Shown here piece after piece: positions 50,877 to 59,669 of a stretch of 64,000 bases of DNA. Below the pieces are notes generated by a model, which saw only the letters and a list, made by a program, of their open reading frames with translations, searched no databases and had not been told where the DNA came from. The stretch's first letter is position 1, and every line of letters starts with the position of its first letter. The stretch is from an uncultured Verrucomicrobiota bacterium (GTDB lineage: Bacteria; Verrucomicrobiota; Kiritimatiellia; CAIQIC01; Lenti-01): positions 1 to 64,000 of the forward strand of contig CALKWZ010000069.1 of the NCBI GenBank assembly GCA_938003985.1, in the 5' to 3' direction. Both the position numbers and the translations under genes were made by a program.

Positions 50877-52280
50877 TCACTTCAAAAGCTTTGCCAGCGC
50901 GTCGTAGGCCTTGGCGAAGGGGCCCATGGGGGCGCTGACGATGCCGGCGCCGACCTGGCCGACGCCGGCCTGCTTGTGGGCGACGCCGGTGTCGATGACG
51001 GGGACGAGGTTCTTTTCGACGACCTTGCGCACGTCGATGCCGGTGGGGGTGCCGCGGAAGTCGAGGGCGGGGATCTGGTACATGCGGCTTTCGCCGGCGG
51101 TGATCTCGTACATCTGGTGCGTGTAGCGCACGGCGTCGGAAGCGGACCCGCCGACGAACTGCACGATGGCGGGGGCGGCGGCGATGGCGAAGCCGCCGAG
51201 ACCGCCGGTTTCCGTGATGGCGCTGTCGCCGATGTCGGGATTGGCGTCGTCCTTGGTGAAGCCGGCGAAATACAGCGCGTCGGGCACTTCGGCCGGCGCC
51301 GTGAACCACAAATCGCCCGTGCCGGCGAGCTGGATGCCGAAGTCGGTGCCGTTGCGGGCCATCACGACGGCGATGGAGCTGCCCTTGACGCCGCGCGCGG
51401 CGTCGAGCGTGGCCTTGCAGGCGGGCATCGAGAGGTTCAGGAAGAAGTGGTCGTTGCCGTTGATGAAGTTGAGCACGGCGACGGCGTCGTTCTGGTTCGC
51501 GCAGGTCGCGACGATGGCCGGCGCGAGGGCGCGGTAGAGCAGCGAGGTGCCGGCGCGGTTGCGGTTGTGGACTTCGTCGCCCATGTGCAGGGCCTGGGCG
51601 ATCAGGTTCTTCAGGTCGATGGGCCCGGCATGGGCGAGCGCGGCCTTGAGGACGGGATACAGGACGGTTTCCATCCACTTGAGGCGTTTCGTGACTTCGT
51701 CGCCGAACGCGCCGTAGCGCAGCACCTTGCCGAGGCCTTCGTTGAGGGTGCAATAGGCCGTATTGCCGAACTTCTCGTTGCGGATGATCATCACGGGCAT
51801 CGACGGGGTGACGATGCCGGCCATGGGGCCGACGGCGGCATGCTCGTGGCAGGGGGCGTACTGGATCTTGCCGGACGAAGCGAGTTTCTCCGCTTCTTCG
51901 ATGGTGGCGGCGCGGCCTTCGTAGACGAGGCCGGCCAGGATGCCGCCGCGCATCGGGCCGCACATCCGGTCCCAGGTGATCGGCGGGCCGGCGTGGAGAA
52001 TCGTGTCCTCGGTCATGCCGGGGATCACGTTGCGGGCGACGTCGAGCCCGACGAGCTTGGGCGTGCCGGCCAGGATGATCTCCATGACCTTCCGGTTGGC
52101 CTTCTCGATCTGCGCGGCGCGCTTGGCCAGGATGGCCTCGGATTCGGGGGCGACCTCGACCGGCGGGCGCCAGTCGACCTGGACGGCCGGCGCGCCGTTC
52201 TTTTCGCAGGCCTCCTTGAACGATTCGATGCCGAGGTTGACGACCTGGAGGGGGGCGGAGAAAAGTTTCTGGATGCTCAT
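50877..52280 (-). CDS. DUF1116 protein (YlbE/AllG-like)
   Basis: A 467-residue cytoplasmic protein matching the DUF1116 family (YlbE in E. coli). Diagnostic segments are WDRMCGPMRGGILAGLVYEG (about 104-123), YAPCHEHAAVGPMAGIVTPS (about 140-159), NTAYCTLNEGLGKVLRYGAF (about 173-192) and MGDEVHNRNRAGTSLLYRAL (about 227-246). In E. coli YlbE is one of three subunits (with FdrA and YlbF) of oxamate carbamoyltransferase in allantoin breakdown. Here it follows fdrA by 17 nt. AAAGGAA lies before the ATG. Confidence 0.86.
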   Translation of the reverse strand: MSIQKLFSAPLQVVNLGIESFKEACEKNGAPAVQVDWRPPVEVAPESEAILAKRAAQIEKANRKVMEIILAGTPKLVGLDVARNVIPGMTEDTILHAGPPITWDRMCGPMRGGILAGLVYEGRAATIEEAEKLASSGKIQYAPCHEHAAVGPMAGIVTPSMPVMIIRNEKFGNTAYCTLNEGLGKVLRYGAFGDEVTKRLKWMETVLYPVLKAALAHAGPIDLKNLIAQALHMGDEVHNRNRAGTSLLYRALAPAIVATCANQNDAVAVLNFINGNDHFFLNLSMPACKATLDAARGVKGSSIAVVMARNGTDFGIQLAGTGDLWFTAPAEVPDALYFAGFTKDDANPDIGDSAITETGGLGGFAIAAAPAIVQFVGGSASDAVRYTHQMYEITAGESRMYQIPALDFRGTPTGIDVRKVVEKNLVPVIDTGVAHKQAGVGQVGAGIVSAPMGPFAKAYDALAKLLK

Positions 52281-52297
52281 GGCGGATTCCTTTGCGA

Positions 52298-53836
52298 TCA
52301 GCGATTCTGGCGGGCCACTTCGGCGGCGATCAGACCGGCGAGCTTGCTGGCGGCGGCGTTGGTGAGCTGGACGTGGGCGCCGGCCTCGCGGAGGGCTTCG
52401 ACCGTTTTCGCCCGGTTCTGCGGATCGCCGATGGTGCCGTTGACGCCGGCCACGACGAAGACCTTCTTCGCGGCCTGCTTGATCACGGGGACCAGTTCGC
52501 CCGCCGGATCGAGGTTGGCGCCGTAGCCGAGGACGACGTCGAGGAGGATCACGGACACGTCGGGATCGGCGGCCTGCTCGAGGATCATCTTGTTGCGCAG
52601 CGTGAAGTCGATCATCGGATGCGCGCGCCCGACGGTGAATTCGTCTTCGCCGAGGTCGACGACGGCGTTCTTCTCGGGCTTCCAGGCGTTCTTGAGCTTC
52701 TGGGAATCGCCGAGGGGGGCGTTGGAGTACAGGTGGCGGACGAGGCCGTCGAGGACCACCTGGGCTTCGGCGCAGAACGTGCCGCCGCTGAAGAGGCCGC
52801 GGAGATAGCGGCCTTTGGGTTTCTTGCGCTTGGCGACGATGGTCCGGGCTTCGGCCGCGAGGATTTCGTCGCGGCGGGTCAGGTGGGCCAGCGCCTGCGC
52901 GGGGGCTTCGCCCTTCGCGTGGGCGACGGCGAGCAGCGCGGCTTCTTCCAGCGTGGCGGGGGTGCCGGCTTCGCCGAGGAACAGCGCGACCACCGGCTTC
53001 TTGATCTTGCGGAGGAGCGCCTTCACCTTCTTGAGGACGCCGGGCTGGGGCGGCTTGGAGACGAGCAGGATCACCTTCGTCTCGCGGTCGTTGGCCAGCG
53101 CCTGCAGGGCGTCGAGGAAAGCGATGCCGCCGACGGCGTCCTTGACGTCGCGGCCGCCCGTGCCGATGGCCTGCGAAACGCCCGAGCCTTCGTTGGCGAT
53201 GATGCAGGTGACTTCCTGCGTGCCGGTGCCGGAGGCGCCGACGATGCCGATGGGGCCCTTGGGCACGACGTTGGCGAAGGCCAGCGGCACGCCGTTGAGG
53301 ATGGCGGTTCCGCAGTCGGGCCCCATCACGAGCAGACCCTTCCGGTGGGCGAGTTTTTTCAGGGCGACTTCGTCTGCGATGGAGACGTTGTCGGAGAACA
53401 GCATGACGTGGAGACCCTGTTCGAGGGCCTTGCGGGCCTCGCGCGCGGCGTAGCGGCCGGCGACGGAGATCAGGGCGAGGTTGGCGCCGGGGAGGAGGGC
53501 GACGGCGGAGGCGAGATCGCGCGGCGCGGGCGCGGCCGCGGCGCCGCCGGCGGCCGGCTTCTTCTTGCGGGAGAGCATGTCTTCGGCCTTGGCGAGGGCG
53601 TCGTTCGCGGCCTTGGCATCCTTGGCGCGCACGACGATCACCAGATCCTGGTCGCCGCACTTTTTGAATTCGGGCAGCAGCAGGTCCGACATCGCGAGGA
53701 TGGACTTGTTGGCCTCGGTGGCCATGACGACGGAGGCTTCGGCGACGCCGGGGAGCCCGGACAATTCGCGTCCGACGCGCATGAGGGTGACGGAATCGAA
53801 GTAGAAGCCTTGCTTGACGCGGCCGGCGGTATTCAT
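52298..53836 (-). CDS. fdrA: FdrA-family protein (acyl-CoA-synthetase-like)
   Basis: A 512-residue protein matching FdrA. It has an N-terminal domain (GFYFDSVTLMRVGRELSGLP, about 11-30), then two succinyl-CoA-synthetase-alpha-like halves: GLLVMGPDCGTAILNGVPLA (about 164-183), GPIGIVGASGTGTQEVTCII (about 191-210), GSGVSQAIGTGGRDVKDAVG (about 215-234), and a second CoA-ligase half with DLGEDEFTVGRAHPMIDFTL (about 391-410). In E. coli it is a subunit of oxamate carbamoyltransferase. First gene of the operon, with GGAG before the ATG. Confidence 0.9.
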   Translation of the reverse strand: MNTAGRVKQGFYFDSVTLMRVGRELSGLPGVAEASVVMATEANKSILAMSDLLLPEFKKCGDQDLVIVVRAKDAKAANDALAKAEDMLSRKKKPAAGGAAAAPAPRDLASAVALLPGANLALISVAGRYAAREARKALEQGLHVMLFSDNVSIADEVALKKLAHRKGLLVMGPDCGTAILNGVPLAFANVVPKGPIGIVGASGTGTQEVTCIIANEGSGVSQAIGTGGRDVKDAVGGIAFLDALQALANDRETKVILLVSKPPQPGVLKKVKALLRKIKKPVVALFLGEAGTPATLEEAALLAVAHAKGEAPAQALAHLTRRDEILAAEARTIVAKRKKPKGRYLRGLFSGGTFCAEAQVVLDGLVRHLYSNAPLGDSQKLKNAWKPEKNAVVDLGEDEFTVGRAHPMIDFTLRNKMILEQAADPDVSVILLDVVLGYGANLDPAGELVPVIKQAAKKVFVVAGVNGTIGDPQNRAKTVEALREAGAHVQLTNAAASKLAGLIAAEVARQNR

Positions 53837-53992
53837 CTTGGGTGCATCTCCTGGATCGGCCGGGCGGCATCGTCCGCCCGCCGAACTTCCATTTTTAGCG
53901 CACCGGCGCGGCTTGAAGCGAGAAAAAAACCGGGTAGCCGCGCCTGCCGCGGCCGAAACGCTTTAACGTGCGGGCCCCCGGCCGGGAACCAA

Positions 53993-54066
53993 CCGGGACG
54001 AGGTCGTCCCGGCTCCCAATGGCCGCAAACGCAATCGTTGGCAGCCCCCGACGACCTCGTCGGGGG
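53993..54066. repeat. Pair of short palindromes
   Basis: CCGGGACGA-GG-TCGTCCCGG (53993-54012) and CCCCCGACGA-CC-TCGTCGGGGG (54045-54066) share GACGAGGTCGTC-like cores but differ in outer arms. They lie in the 263-bp gap between fdrA and the OmpW-like gene; nothing else is recognisable there. Confidence 0.65.
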
Positions 54067-54099
54067 GAATGAAGCGCCGCCGGCCCTCTGACAACCGCG

Positions 54100-54684
54100 C
54101 TAGAACGCGAACTTGATGCCGACGTTGGCGGCGAAGCCGTCGAGGGAGTTCTTCTGTTCGACGTCGCTGCCCTGCCAGCGCCATTCGTCGTCGTTCTGGA
54201 CGACGTTGTACTTGGCTTCGCCGAAGAGCACGACGCGCCCGAGCACGATGTTGGCGCCGGCCAGCGCGAAGTAGCCGACGCTGTCCTTGTCGTCGGCCTC
54301 GTCGATGACGTCGTCGGCCTTCCAATCGACGTTTTTCAGATAGTAGCCCGCGCCGGCGCCGACGTAGGGCTTGATGGCGTCGCTGACGTCGAGCGTCCAG
54401 GTCACGGCCGCTTCGAGGGGCACGAGTTCCAGGTCGGTCGAGACGTTGCGGCCCTCGACGACGTCGTCCTGGGTCTCGGAAGTCAGGTAGGACACGCGGG
54501 CCTCGAGGGCGAGGCCGCTGAAGATCTCGCCGCCGAAGCGCACGCCGCCGCCGTAGAGCGCGCCGTAGTCCTGGCTGTCCCACCAGGAACCGAAGACGCC
54601 GACGCCGCCGGCGCCGTCGCCGGCCGCGAAGGCCAGAGGCACGAGAACGAGAACCAGCACAACGCCGAGGATCGCTTTTTTCAT
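54100..54684 (-). CDS. OmpW-like outer-membrane beta-barrel protein
   Basis: A 194-residue protein with a signal peptide (1-20). It has Gly/aromatic-rich strands and conserved patterns such as VKPYVGAGAGYYLKNVDWKA-like AIKPYVGAGAGYYLKN (about 103-118), FGEAKYNVVQNDDEWRWQG (about 153-171) and a C-terminal strand ending NVGIKFAF. This is the eight-stranded OmpW/OprG or outer-membrane-protein type. Its function is unknown, perhaps transport of small hydrophobic molecules. GGAGTG precedes the ATG. A paralogue lies 82 nt upstream. Confidence 0.82.
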   Translation of the reverse strand: MKKAILGVVLVLVLVPLAFAAGDGAGGVGVFGSWWDSQDYGALYGGGVRFGGEIFSGLALEARVSYLTSETQDDVVEGRNVSTDLELVPLEAAVTWTLDVSDAIKPYVGAGAGYYLKNVDWKADDVIDEADDKDSVGYFALAGANIVLGRVVLFGEAKYNVVQNDDEWRWQGSDVEQKNSLDGFAANVGIKFAF

Positions 54685-54766
54685 GGTCGCACTCCTTTGG
54701 TGGTGGGAAAACCCAGCCCGAGGATGGGCCGGGGCCGGAGGAGTTGCAAGCGCGAAAACGGGGGAA

Positions 54767-55384
54767 TCAGAACCCGAGCTTGAGCCCGGCGGAGAAGGAG
54801 AAGCCGTCGAGGGAGTTCCGGGCTTCGACGTCGGAGCCGCGCCATTCGAGGTCGTCGTCGGTGCCGACGAGGTTGTATTTGGCCTCGGCGAAGAGGGAGA
54901 ACGCGCCGAGATAGAGATTGAGGCCGGCGAGGCCGAAGTAGCCGGCGACTTCCTCCGACGAATCCCAGGTGCCGGTTTCGTCTTCGTATTCGGCGTCCTT
55001 GAAGTAGTAGCCGGCGCCGCCGCCGACGTAGGGCACGAAATGGCGGTGGAACGGCAGGCGCAGGACGACGGCGGCCTCGAGGGGCAGCAGGGTGGTTTCG
55101 ACGTCGTCGTCCTTGGATTCGTACCAGGAAGCACGGGCTTCGAGGCCGAGAGGCTCGATCACGTTCCACCCGAGCCGGACGCCGTAGCCGGTCAGCGTGC
55201 CGTAGTCCTGGCTGTCCCAGCGGGAGGCGAAAACGCCGAGCCCGGCGTAGGGGACGTTGACGAACCCGCTCGCGGCGCGCGCGCCGAGGGTGGAGGCCGC
55301 GGTGGCCGCCAGCACGCCGCCGTCGGCCCGCGCGCCGGACGCGGCGGCCAGAACGAGACCCGCGGCGAGAACGAGGCGTTTCAT
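54767..55384 (-). CDS. Outer-membrane beta-barrel protein, paralogue
   Basis: A 205-residue paralogue of the protein at 54100-54684. The two share a layout: RWDSQDYGTLTGYGVRLGWN against WWDSQDYGALYGGGVRFGGE, FVPYVGGGAGYYFKDAEYED against IKPYVGAGAGYYLKN, FAEAKYNLVGTDDDLEWRGS, and NSLDGFSFSAGLKLGF against NSLDGFAANVGIKFAF. Signal peptide 1-20. It probably arose by tandem duplication. It ends in the barrel-type C-terminal Phe. Its start is 4 nt after the nrdJ stop. Confidence 0.8.
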   Translation of the reverse strand: MKRLVLAAGLVLAAASGARADGGVLAATAASTLGARAASGFVNVPYAGLGVFASRWDSQDYGTLTGYGVRLGWNVIEPLGLEARASWYESKDDDVETTLLPLEAAVVLRLPFHRHFVPYVGGGAGYYFKDAEYEDETGTWDSSEEVAGYFGLAGLNLYLGAFSLFAEAKYNLVGTDDDLEWRGSDVEARNSLDGFSFSAGLKLGF

Positions 55385-55388
55385 GCGG

Positions 55389-57374
55389 TCAGCGAATGGG
55401 GCAGGCGCCGCCGGCGCATTCGTTGCCCATGTCCACGGCGTCTTCGGACTGCGCCTGGACCCGCTCGAGATCGATGGGCTTGAGGCTGGCGACGTAGGCG
55501 TCGTATTCGGCCTTGGAGACCGGCTGCTGCGGCAGGTAGGGGAAGCCGAGATCCGCGGCGGTCTTCAGCGGATCGGCCCGCAGCAGGAACGACACGCCGA
55601 CGTAGTGGTCCCAGTACTGCAGCAGCCACTCGACGATGGCGTCCACTTCGGAGGGATCGTAGCTGACCGTGATCGAGCAGTTCTGCTCGACGTAGTTGTC
55701 CATCAGCAGCTTGTACCGCTCGAGCTGGTCGATGGCGGTTTCCTCGTTCACTTCGAGGTCGCCGACCTTCTCGAAATCCACGTCGTCCCAGGCGACGGGC
55801 AGCGTGATGACCCAGTCGCCGGTGCCGTTGGGATGGGGCATGATCTTGTAGCCCGCCTCGCGCAGGACGGGCACGAGCGGGTCGTGCTTGACGAAGGTGA
55901 CGTTGTTGAAAATATGGCGCGCGAGCGGCTTGTGGGCGCCCTCGGTCGTGTCGTAGCACTTCGAGATGGTGCCTTCGGGCTTGAGGGTGGTGACGTTCTT
56001 GGGGCGGGGCAGGCCGAGTTCGTCGGCCATGGAATAGGCGCCCATGATGGCGGCGTTGCGGAGCAGGCGCAGTTCGTAGGGACCGAGGTCCGGCCGGCGC
56101 ACGACGCCGGTGAGCGACACGCCGCAGAGGTGCAGGAAGTCGTTGTTCTCGTGCCACGAGTGCTGGAGGATGCCGTCCTTGAGGTTGACGCAGGTCTGGC
56201 GGTAGTTGGCGCGCGCGATGACGGAGATGGCGCGGTGCATGCCGCTGGGGTTGTCCTTGAACTTGGCGAGATCGATCGTCGTCAGGTTGCAGAACGCGCG
56301 GTTGCCCAGCAGGATTTCGGCGCAGGGATTCACGCCGGAGAACCACGGCGCGCGGTTGAGCGCGGCCGCGCCGTTGATGAAGCCCGGCTCCGAGCCGCCC
56401 GCGGCGAGCATGAGGTCGAAAATGCCGCGCAGTTCGGCGCGGGTGGGCTTGTCGTAGAAGACGAGGGAGTTGTTGGACATGCCGCGCTGGGGCTGGCCCT
56501 TGCTCCAGTAGTCCTTCTTGCAGACGGCGAATTCCTGCCATTCGGGGGATCCGTATTCGAACAGGCTGATTTCCGCCGAGCGGCGCGTGCTGAGGATCGT
56601 GCCCAGCCAGTTGCAGACGTCGTGGATGTCCATCTTGCGCAGGAGCTGGCCCGCGCGGCGGTTCATGATCTCCGCGATGGCCCGGTAGGCCACGGAAATC
56701 GTCTCGTCGCCCTGGCCGATCCAGCCGTAACCCGTCAAGCGCGTGCCGGCGGGGCGGATTTCGGAAAAATCGAGCACGAGTTTCTCGGCGGCGTACTTGC
56801 CGGCGAGCAGCTTGCCGACGGACTTCGCCCAGGCCTCGGCGGAATCGCCGACGCTGATGGTCCAGACCTTGGTTTCGGGGTCCCAGGTCTCGAGGTTGTT
56901 GTCGCGCCCGTTCTTGTCCTGGCGCGTGGAGCGCACGATCTGGATGTCGAGGATCGGCTGGGTGAAGCCGCTGATGCCGCCGGATTTCGGCGTGACGCCG
57001 ACGCCGCAGCCTTGCAGCAGCAGCCAAAGCGCGTCCACCATGTCGTCCACGGTCTGGATTTCCAGATGGGCGCAGTTGAACTGGCAGGCCTCGCGGACCT
57101 TGGAGATTTCCGTGCCGCCGAGCCACAACGTGCGGCCGGCCACGCCGACCTTGCGGGCGAGCAGGAGGCCGCGGAGCTCCTCGAGTTCGGCTTCCTGCGT
57201 CTTGTTGAGCGCGCGGCGCATCTGGCGTTTCCACAGCCAGCGTTGGTGCTCGATGACGCGGTCCACGGTCTGCGCCCAGGTCTCGAACACGGTGCCTTTG
57301 TCGTCGAGCACGCGGTTGTAGGTGCGGCGGGTGAGGATCTGGGCGCGCAGCGACGGCTGATAGGTTTCGGGCAT
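55389..57374 (-). CDS. nrdJ: Adenosylcobalamin-dependent ribonucleoside-triphosphate reductase (class II)
   Basis: A 661-residue monomeric class II reductase. GLLLARKVGVAGRTLWLGGT (about 68-87), ACQFNCAHLEI (about 94-104, first active-site Cys), FSGVNPCAEILLGNRAFCNL (about 346-365, containing the thiyl-radical Cys and its partner), and the C-terminal CAGGACPIR redox tail are all present. It reduces NTPs to dNTPs using coenzyme B12. The start is set by GGAG before ATG at MPETYQPS. ThyX lies next upstream on the same strand, fitting dNTP supply. Confidence 0.92.
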   Translation of the reverse strand: MPETYQPSLRAQILTRRTYNRVLDDKGTVFETWAQTVDRVIEHQRWLWKRQMRRALNKTQEAELEELRGLLLARKVGVAGRTLWLGGTEISKVREACQFNCAHLEIQTVDDMVDALWLLLQGCGVGVTPKSGGISGFTQPILDIQIVRSTRQDKNGRDNNLETWDPETKVWTISVGDSAEAWAKSVGKLLAGKYAAEKLVLDFSEIRPAGTRLTGYGWIGQGDETISVAYRAIAEIMNRRAGQLLRKMDIHDVCNWLGTILSTRRSAEISLFEYGSPEWQEFAVCKKDYWSKGQPQRGMSNNSLVFYDKPTRAELRGIFDLMLAAGGSEPGFINGAAALNRAPWFSGVNPCAEILLGNRAFCNLTTIDLAKFKDNPSGMHRAISVIARANYRQTCVNLKDGILQHSWHENNDFLHLCGVSLTGVVRRPDLGPYELRLLRNAAIMGAYSMADELGLPRPKNVTTLKPEGTISKCYDTTEGAHKPLARHIFNNVTFVKHDPLVPVLREAGYKIMPHPNGTGDWVITLPVAWDDVDFEKVGDLEVNEETAIDQLERYKLLMDNYVEQNCSITVSYDPSEVDAIVEWLLQYWDHYVGVSFLLRADPLKTAADLGFPYLPQQPVSKAEYDAYVASLKPIDLERVQAQSEDAVDMGNECAGGACPIR

Positions 57375-57460
57375 GGTGTTCTCCGGAAAAACGCGGTGCA
57401 AAATTCGGGCGGATTCTAGGGCAAAAGGAGGGGGGAGGAAAGCGGAAGTTTGGCCCGATG

Positions 57461-57606
57461 TGATCTTAGCCCCCCCACGGGCTTGCCCAGTTGACGGTCG
57501 GAACTGATTCACCCACGCCGCAAGGGCGTGGGGGTCTTAAGCCCCCCCCCACGGGCTTGTCCCGTGGGAGGCAAAGTTTGCTCCCCCACGGCGCAAGGCC
57601 GTGGGG
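57461..57606. repeat. Cluster of CCCACG-type hairpins
   Basis: Between nrdJ and thyX lie three perfect hairpins: CCCACGCC/GGCGTGGG (57512-57532), CCCACGGG/CCCGTGGG (57548-57568) and CCCCACGGC/GCCGTGGGG (57584-57606). TCTTA plus C-run plus CACGGGCTTG appears twice (57464-57484 and 57535-57559); the first occurrence lacks its right arm. Confidence 0.72.
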
Positions 57607-57625
57607 CCCGCCGGAAAACCATCCG

Positions 57626-58498
57626 TCAAACCGGCGGCGTAAATCTCGCGATGTGCTCGTTGGAGAGCATCTTGCGATACTGCCGCCAGCCGCGGAAATT
57701 GCCGTGCTGGGCCGGGAACTGCCACGATTCGGGGTCGGCGGCGTCGCGCAGCCGGTCGGGCGTGGCCTGGTGTTCCATCGGCGAGGCGTGCAGCGGATGC
57801 GGCGGCCCGTTGGGATCGCCCGCCAGCTTGGCGAAGGTGTCGAGATCCTTGGCGACGTTGGGCGTGGTGCCGTCGTGGTTGAGATAGGACACGCGGGCGC
57901 AGCGCGCGGCCGAACAGCGCCGGGCGACGTCGAGCCCGAGGGCTTTCTCCTCGTCGGCGGAGACGTAGGGCAGGTGCCACTGGTCCGGCTCCAGGGGGCG
58001 GGGCGTGGCGGACTGCAGGGCCGAGAACATCTGCCGGGCCAGTTCCTGGATTTCGGGCTGCGCGTCGGGATGCCAGCGCACGCCGAAGAAATTGTCGAAC
58101 GCAGTGGCCGACACGAGCACGGAGATGGACGTGAACCATTCCAGCGGGCGGTTGGCCCACTGCTTGTGCAGGCCCAGCTCGGCGAGTTCGGCGACGCCTT
58201 CGATGCAGGCGTCGGCCATGCGGTCCCAGATGGCCTTGGCCTTGGTGCCCTGCTCGTCGGACAGCTTGCCGCCGGCCTGCATGCCGGGAATGTTGGCGCC
58301 CCACCAGAGGGGATATTCGCGCTCCAGCGCGCGCAGGCGTTTCGACGGCACGGCGCGCGAGCTGCTGGCGTTGCGCGAAAACAGGCGGTGCGTCATGAAT
58401 TCCGCGTGGATCCAGCGGGGATATTTTAGGGACAGCGTGGAAAGCCGGATGCCCTGCGGCGAAACGCTGTCGGCGACGATCTGGGCGGTGATGCTCAT
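57626..58498 (-). CDS. thyX: Flavin-dependent thymidylate synthase
   Basis: A 290-residue protein with the ThyX motif near the N-terminus: FMTHRLFSRNASSSRAVP (about 34-51), matching RHRxxSxNxxSxRY-like patterns in a divergent form. LEWFTSISVLVSATAFDNFF (about 120-139) and HASPMEHQATPDRLRDAADP (about 238-257) are further family regions. It makes dTMP with FAD and folate. It is longer than typical ThyX (about 230 residues), like phage-related members. No thyA is in the window. It is upstream of nrdJ in the same direction, with a hairpin cluster between. Confidence 0.86.
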   Translation of the reverse strand: MSITAQIVADSVSPQGIRLSTLSLKYPRWIHAEFMTHRLFSRNASSSRAVPSKRLRALEREYPLWWGANIPGMQAGGKLSDEQGTKAKAIWDRMADACIEGVAELAELGLHKQWANRPLEWFTSISVLVSATAFDNFFGVRWHPDAQPEIQELARQMFSALQSATPRPLEPDQWHLPYVSADEEKALGLDVARRCSAARCARVSYLNHDGTTPNVAKDLDTFAKLAGDPNGPPHPLHASPMEHQATPDRLRDAADPESWQFPAQHGNFRGWRQYRKMLSNEHIARFTPPV

Positions 58499-58740
58499 GC
58501 CCCGCGTTTTTAGCCTATCGCAGGCTTCGGGAAAAGCCCTTTTCCCGACTTCCTGAGGCGCATTCGGTTATGCAGGGAGGGGCACCTCTCCAGGCGTCTG
58601 GCCTTCAATGCCACCAGCCGGGACAGCATGGGAAGACACTCCTATCTCATGCCTTTCCTCTCATTTGGCCAGTCTACGAACATCTATACTCGCCTCAAAA
58701 TATCCGCCAATTCTCGATGCGAAAATATAAGGGCTGCTTG

Positions 58741-59661
58741 CTATGGCTCAAGGATGCCAATGTTGGTATCGTAATTATATGTTTTCGGCGGAGAAAAGCG
58801 CATGTCATCTATGGCGGTGCCATGTGTAATATCCGGCTGAAACAGGTATGGACTTATGCCCATATTGAAATCAACACTTCCGGGCAAAGCACAATATTCC
58901 TCTCGGTAAACAAGCGCACCATTCCCGCTTGAATTGAATTGGCGATAAGTAACTCGAAGAGGAAACCAATATCCATTGGGAGTCTGCGTATAGTCATCGC
59001 ACAATATCTCCGTGTCCAACTGTCCGTTCATATAGGCGCGCGCGGTTAACAGACCCCAGTCCTTGTTACGGTCCAGAGATATTTTAACTACGCTTGGTCC
59101 CATCGCAAGATTTCCAGAAACGATGCCGTTTGTTTCGGAGGCGTCAATGCGGATCCAGTCGGTTTTTTCGAGAATGGTTCTTATGTTATCACTACTAGGG
59201 CCAAGATAGCTCTTGCCAAAAGAATAAAAAGGTGGGTTATTCAATCTGTTGGCGGTAATCGAGGCGGTTGCCTCCCAAAGCGTTTGACTTGGATAGACTA
59301 TGGGTGAGTAGAGCTTGTGAATATTTCTTGAGCCATCGTCAATAATTACTGATCTGGCGTGCAGATCGTGAATCAAATACGGGTTTTCCGCGACCGCCAC
59401 TAATTGCGAGGGTGAAAGGCTCGAGAAAGATTCGCTCCGAACCATTTCATTGGAATAAAAATACCGCACAATACTTACTCGAGCATCAGCTTGCTCTCCC
59501 ATCTGCGTGGTCCAAATAAACGACGCCTGTCCAGCAGGTCGTTCTGCCTTCCAATTGGTTGTTAGCATCTGCTTAATTTCAATGGCGGCATCCTCGCCAG
59601 CCGCGACATGGGTGAAAAACAGACTGGATATTGACAACAAGCTTAGGGCGATATGTTTCAT
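58741..59661 (-). CDS. Exported hypothetical protein in an AT-richer island
   Basis: A 306-residue protein starting MKHIALSLLSISSLFFTHVA, a signal peptide with cleavage near VAAG-E. The rest has beta-rich patterns (ASFIWTTQMGEQADARVSIV, later YWFPLRVTYRQFNSSGNGAL) and few cysteines. I do not recognise a family. The DNA is clearly more AT-rich than most of the window, as is the next gene. It lies 8 nt after the Cys-rich gene, so they are probably one unit. The preceding 58499-58740 gap shows nothing recognisable. Confidence 0.62.
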   Translation of the reverse strand: MKHIALSLLSISSLFFTHVAAGEDAAIEIKQMLTTNWKAERPAGQASFIWTTQMGEQADARVSIVRYFYSNEMVRSESFSSLSPSQLVAVAENPYLIHDLHARSVIIDDGSRNIHKLYSPIVYPSQTLWEATASITANRLNNPPFYSFGKSYLGPSSDNIRTILEKTDWIRIDASETNGIVSGNLAMGPSVVKISLDRNKDWGLLTARAYMNGQLDTEILCDDYTQTPNGYWFPLRVTYRQFNSSGNGALVYREEYCALPGSVDFNMGISPYLFQPDITHGTAIDDMRFSPPKTYNYDTNIGILEP

Positions 59662-59669
59662 GGTTACTC

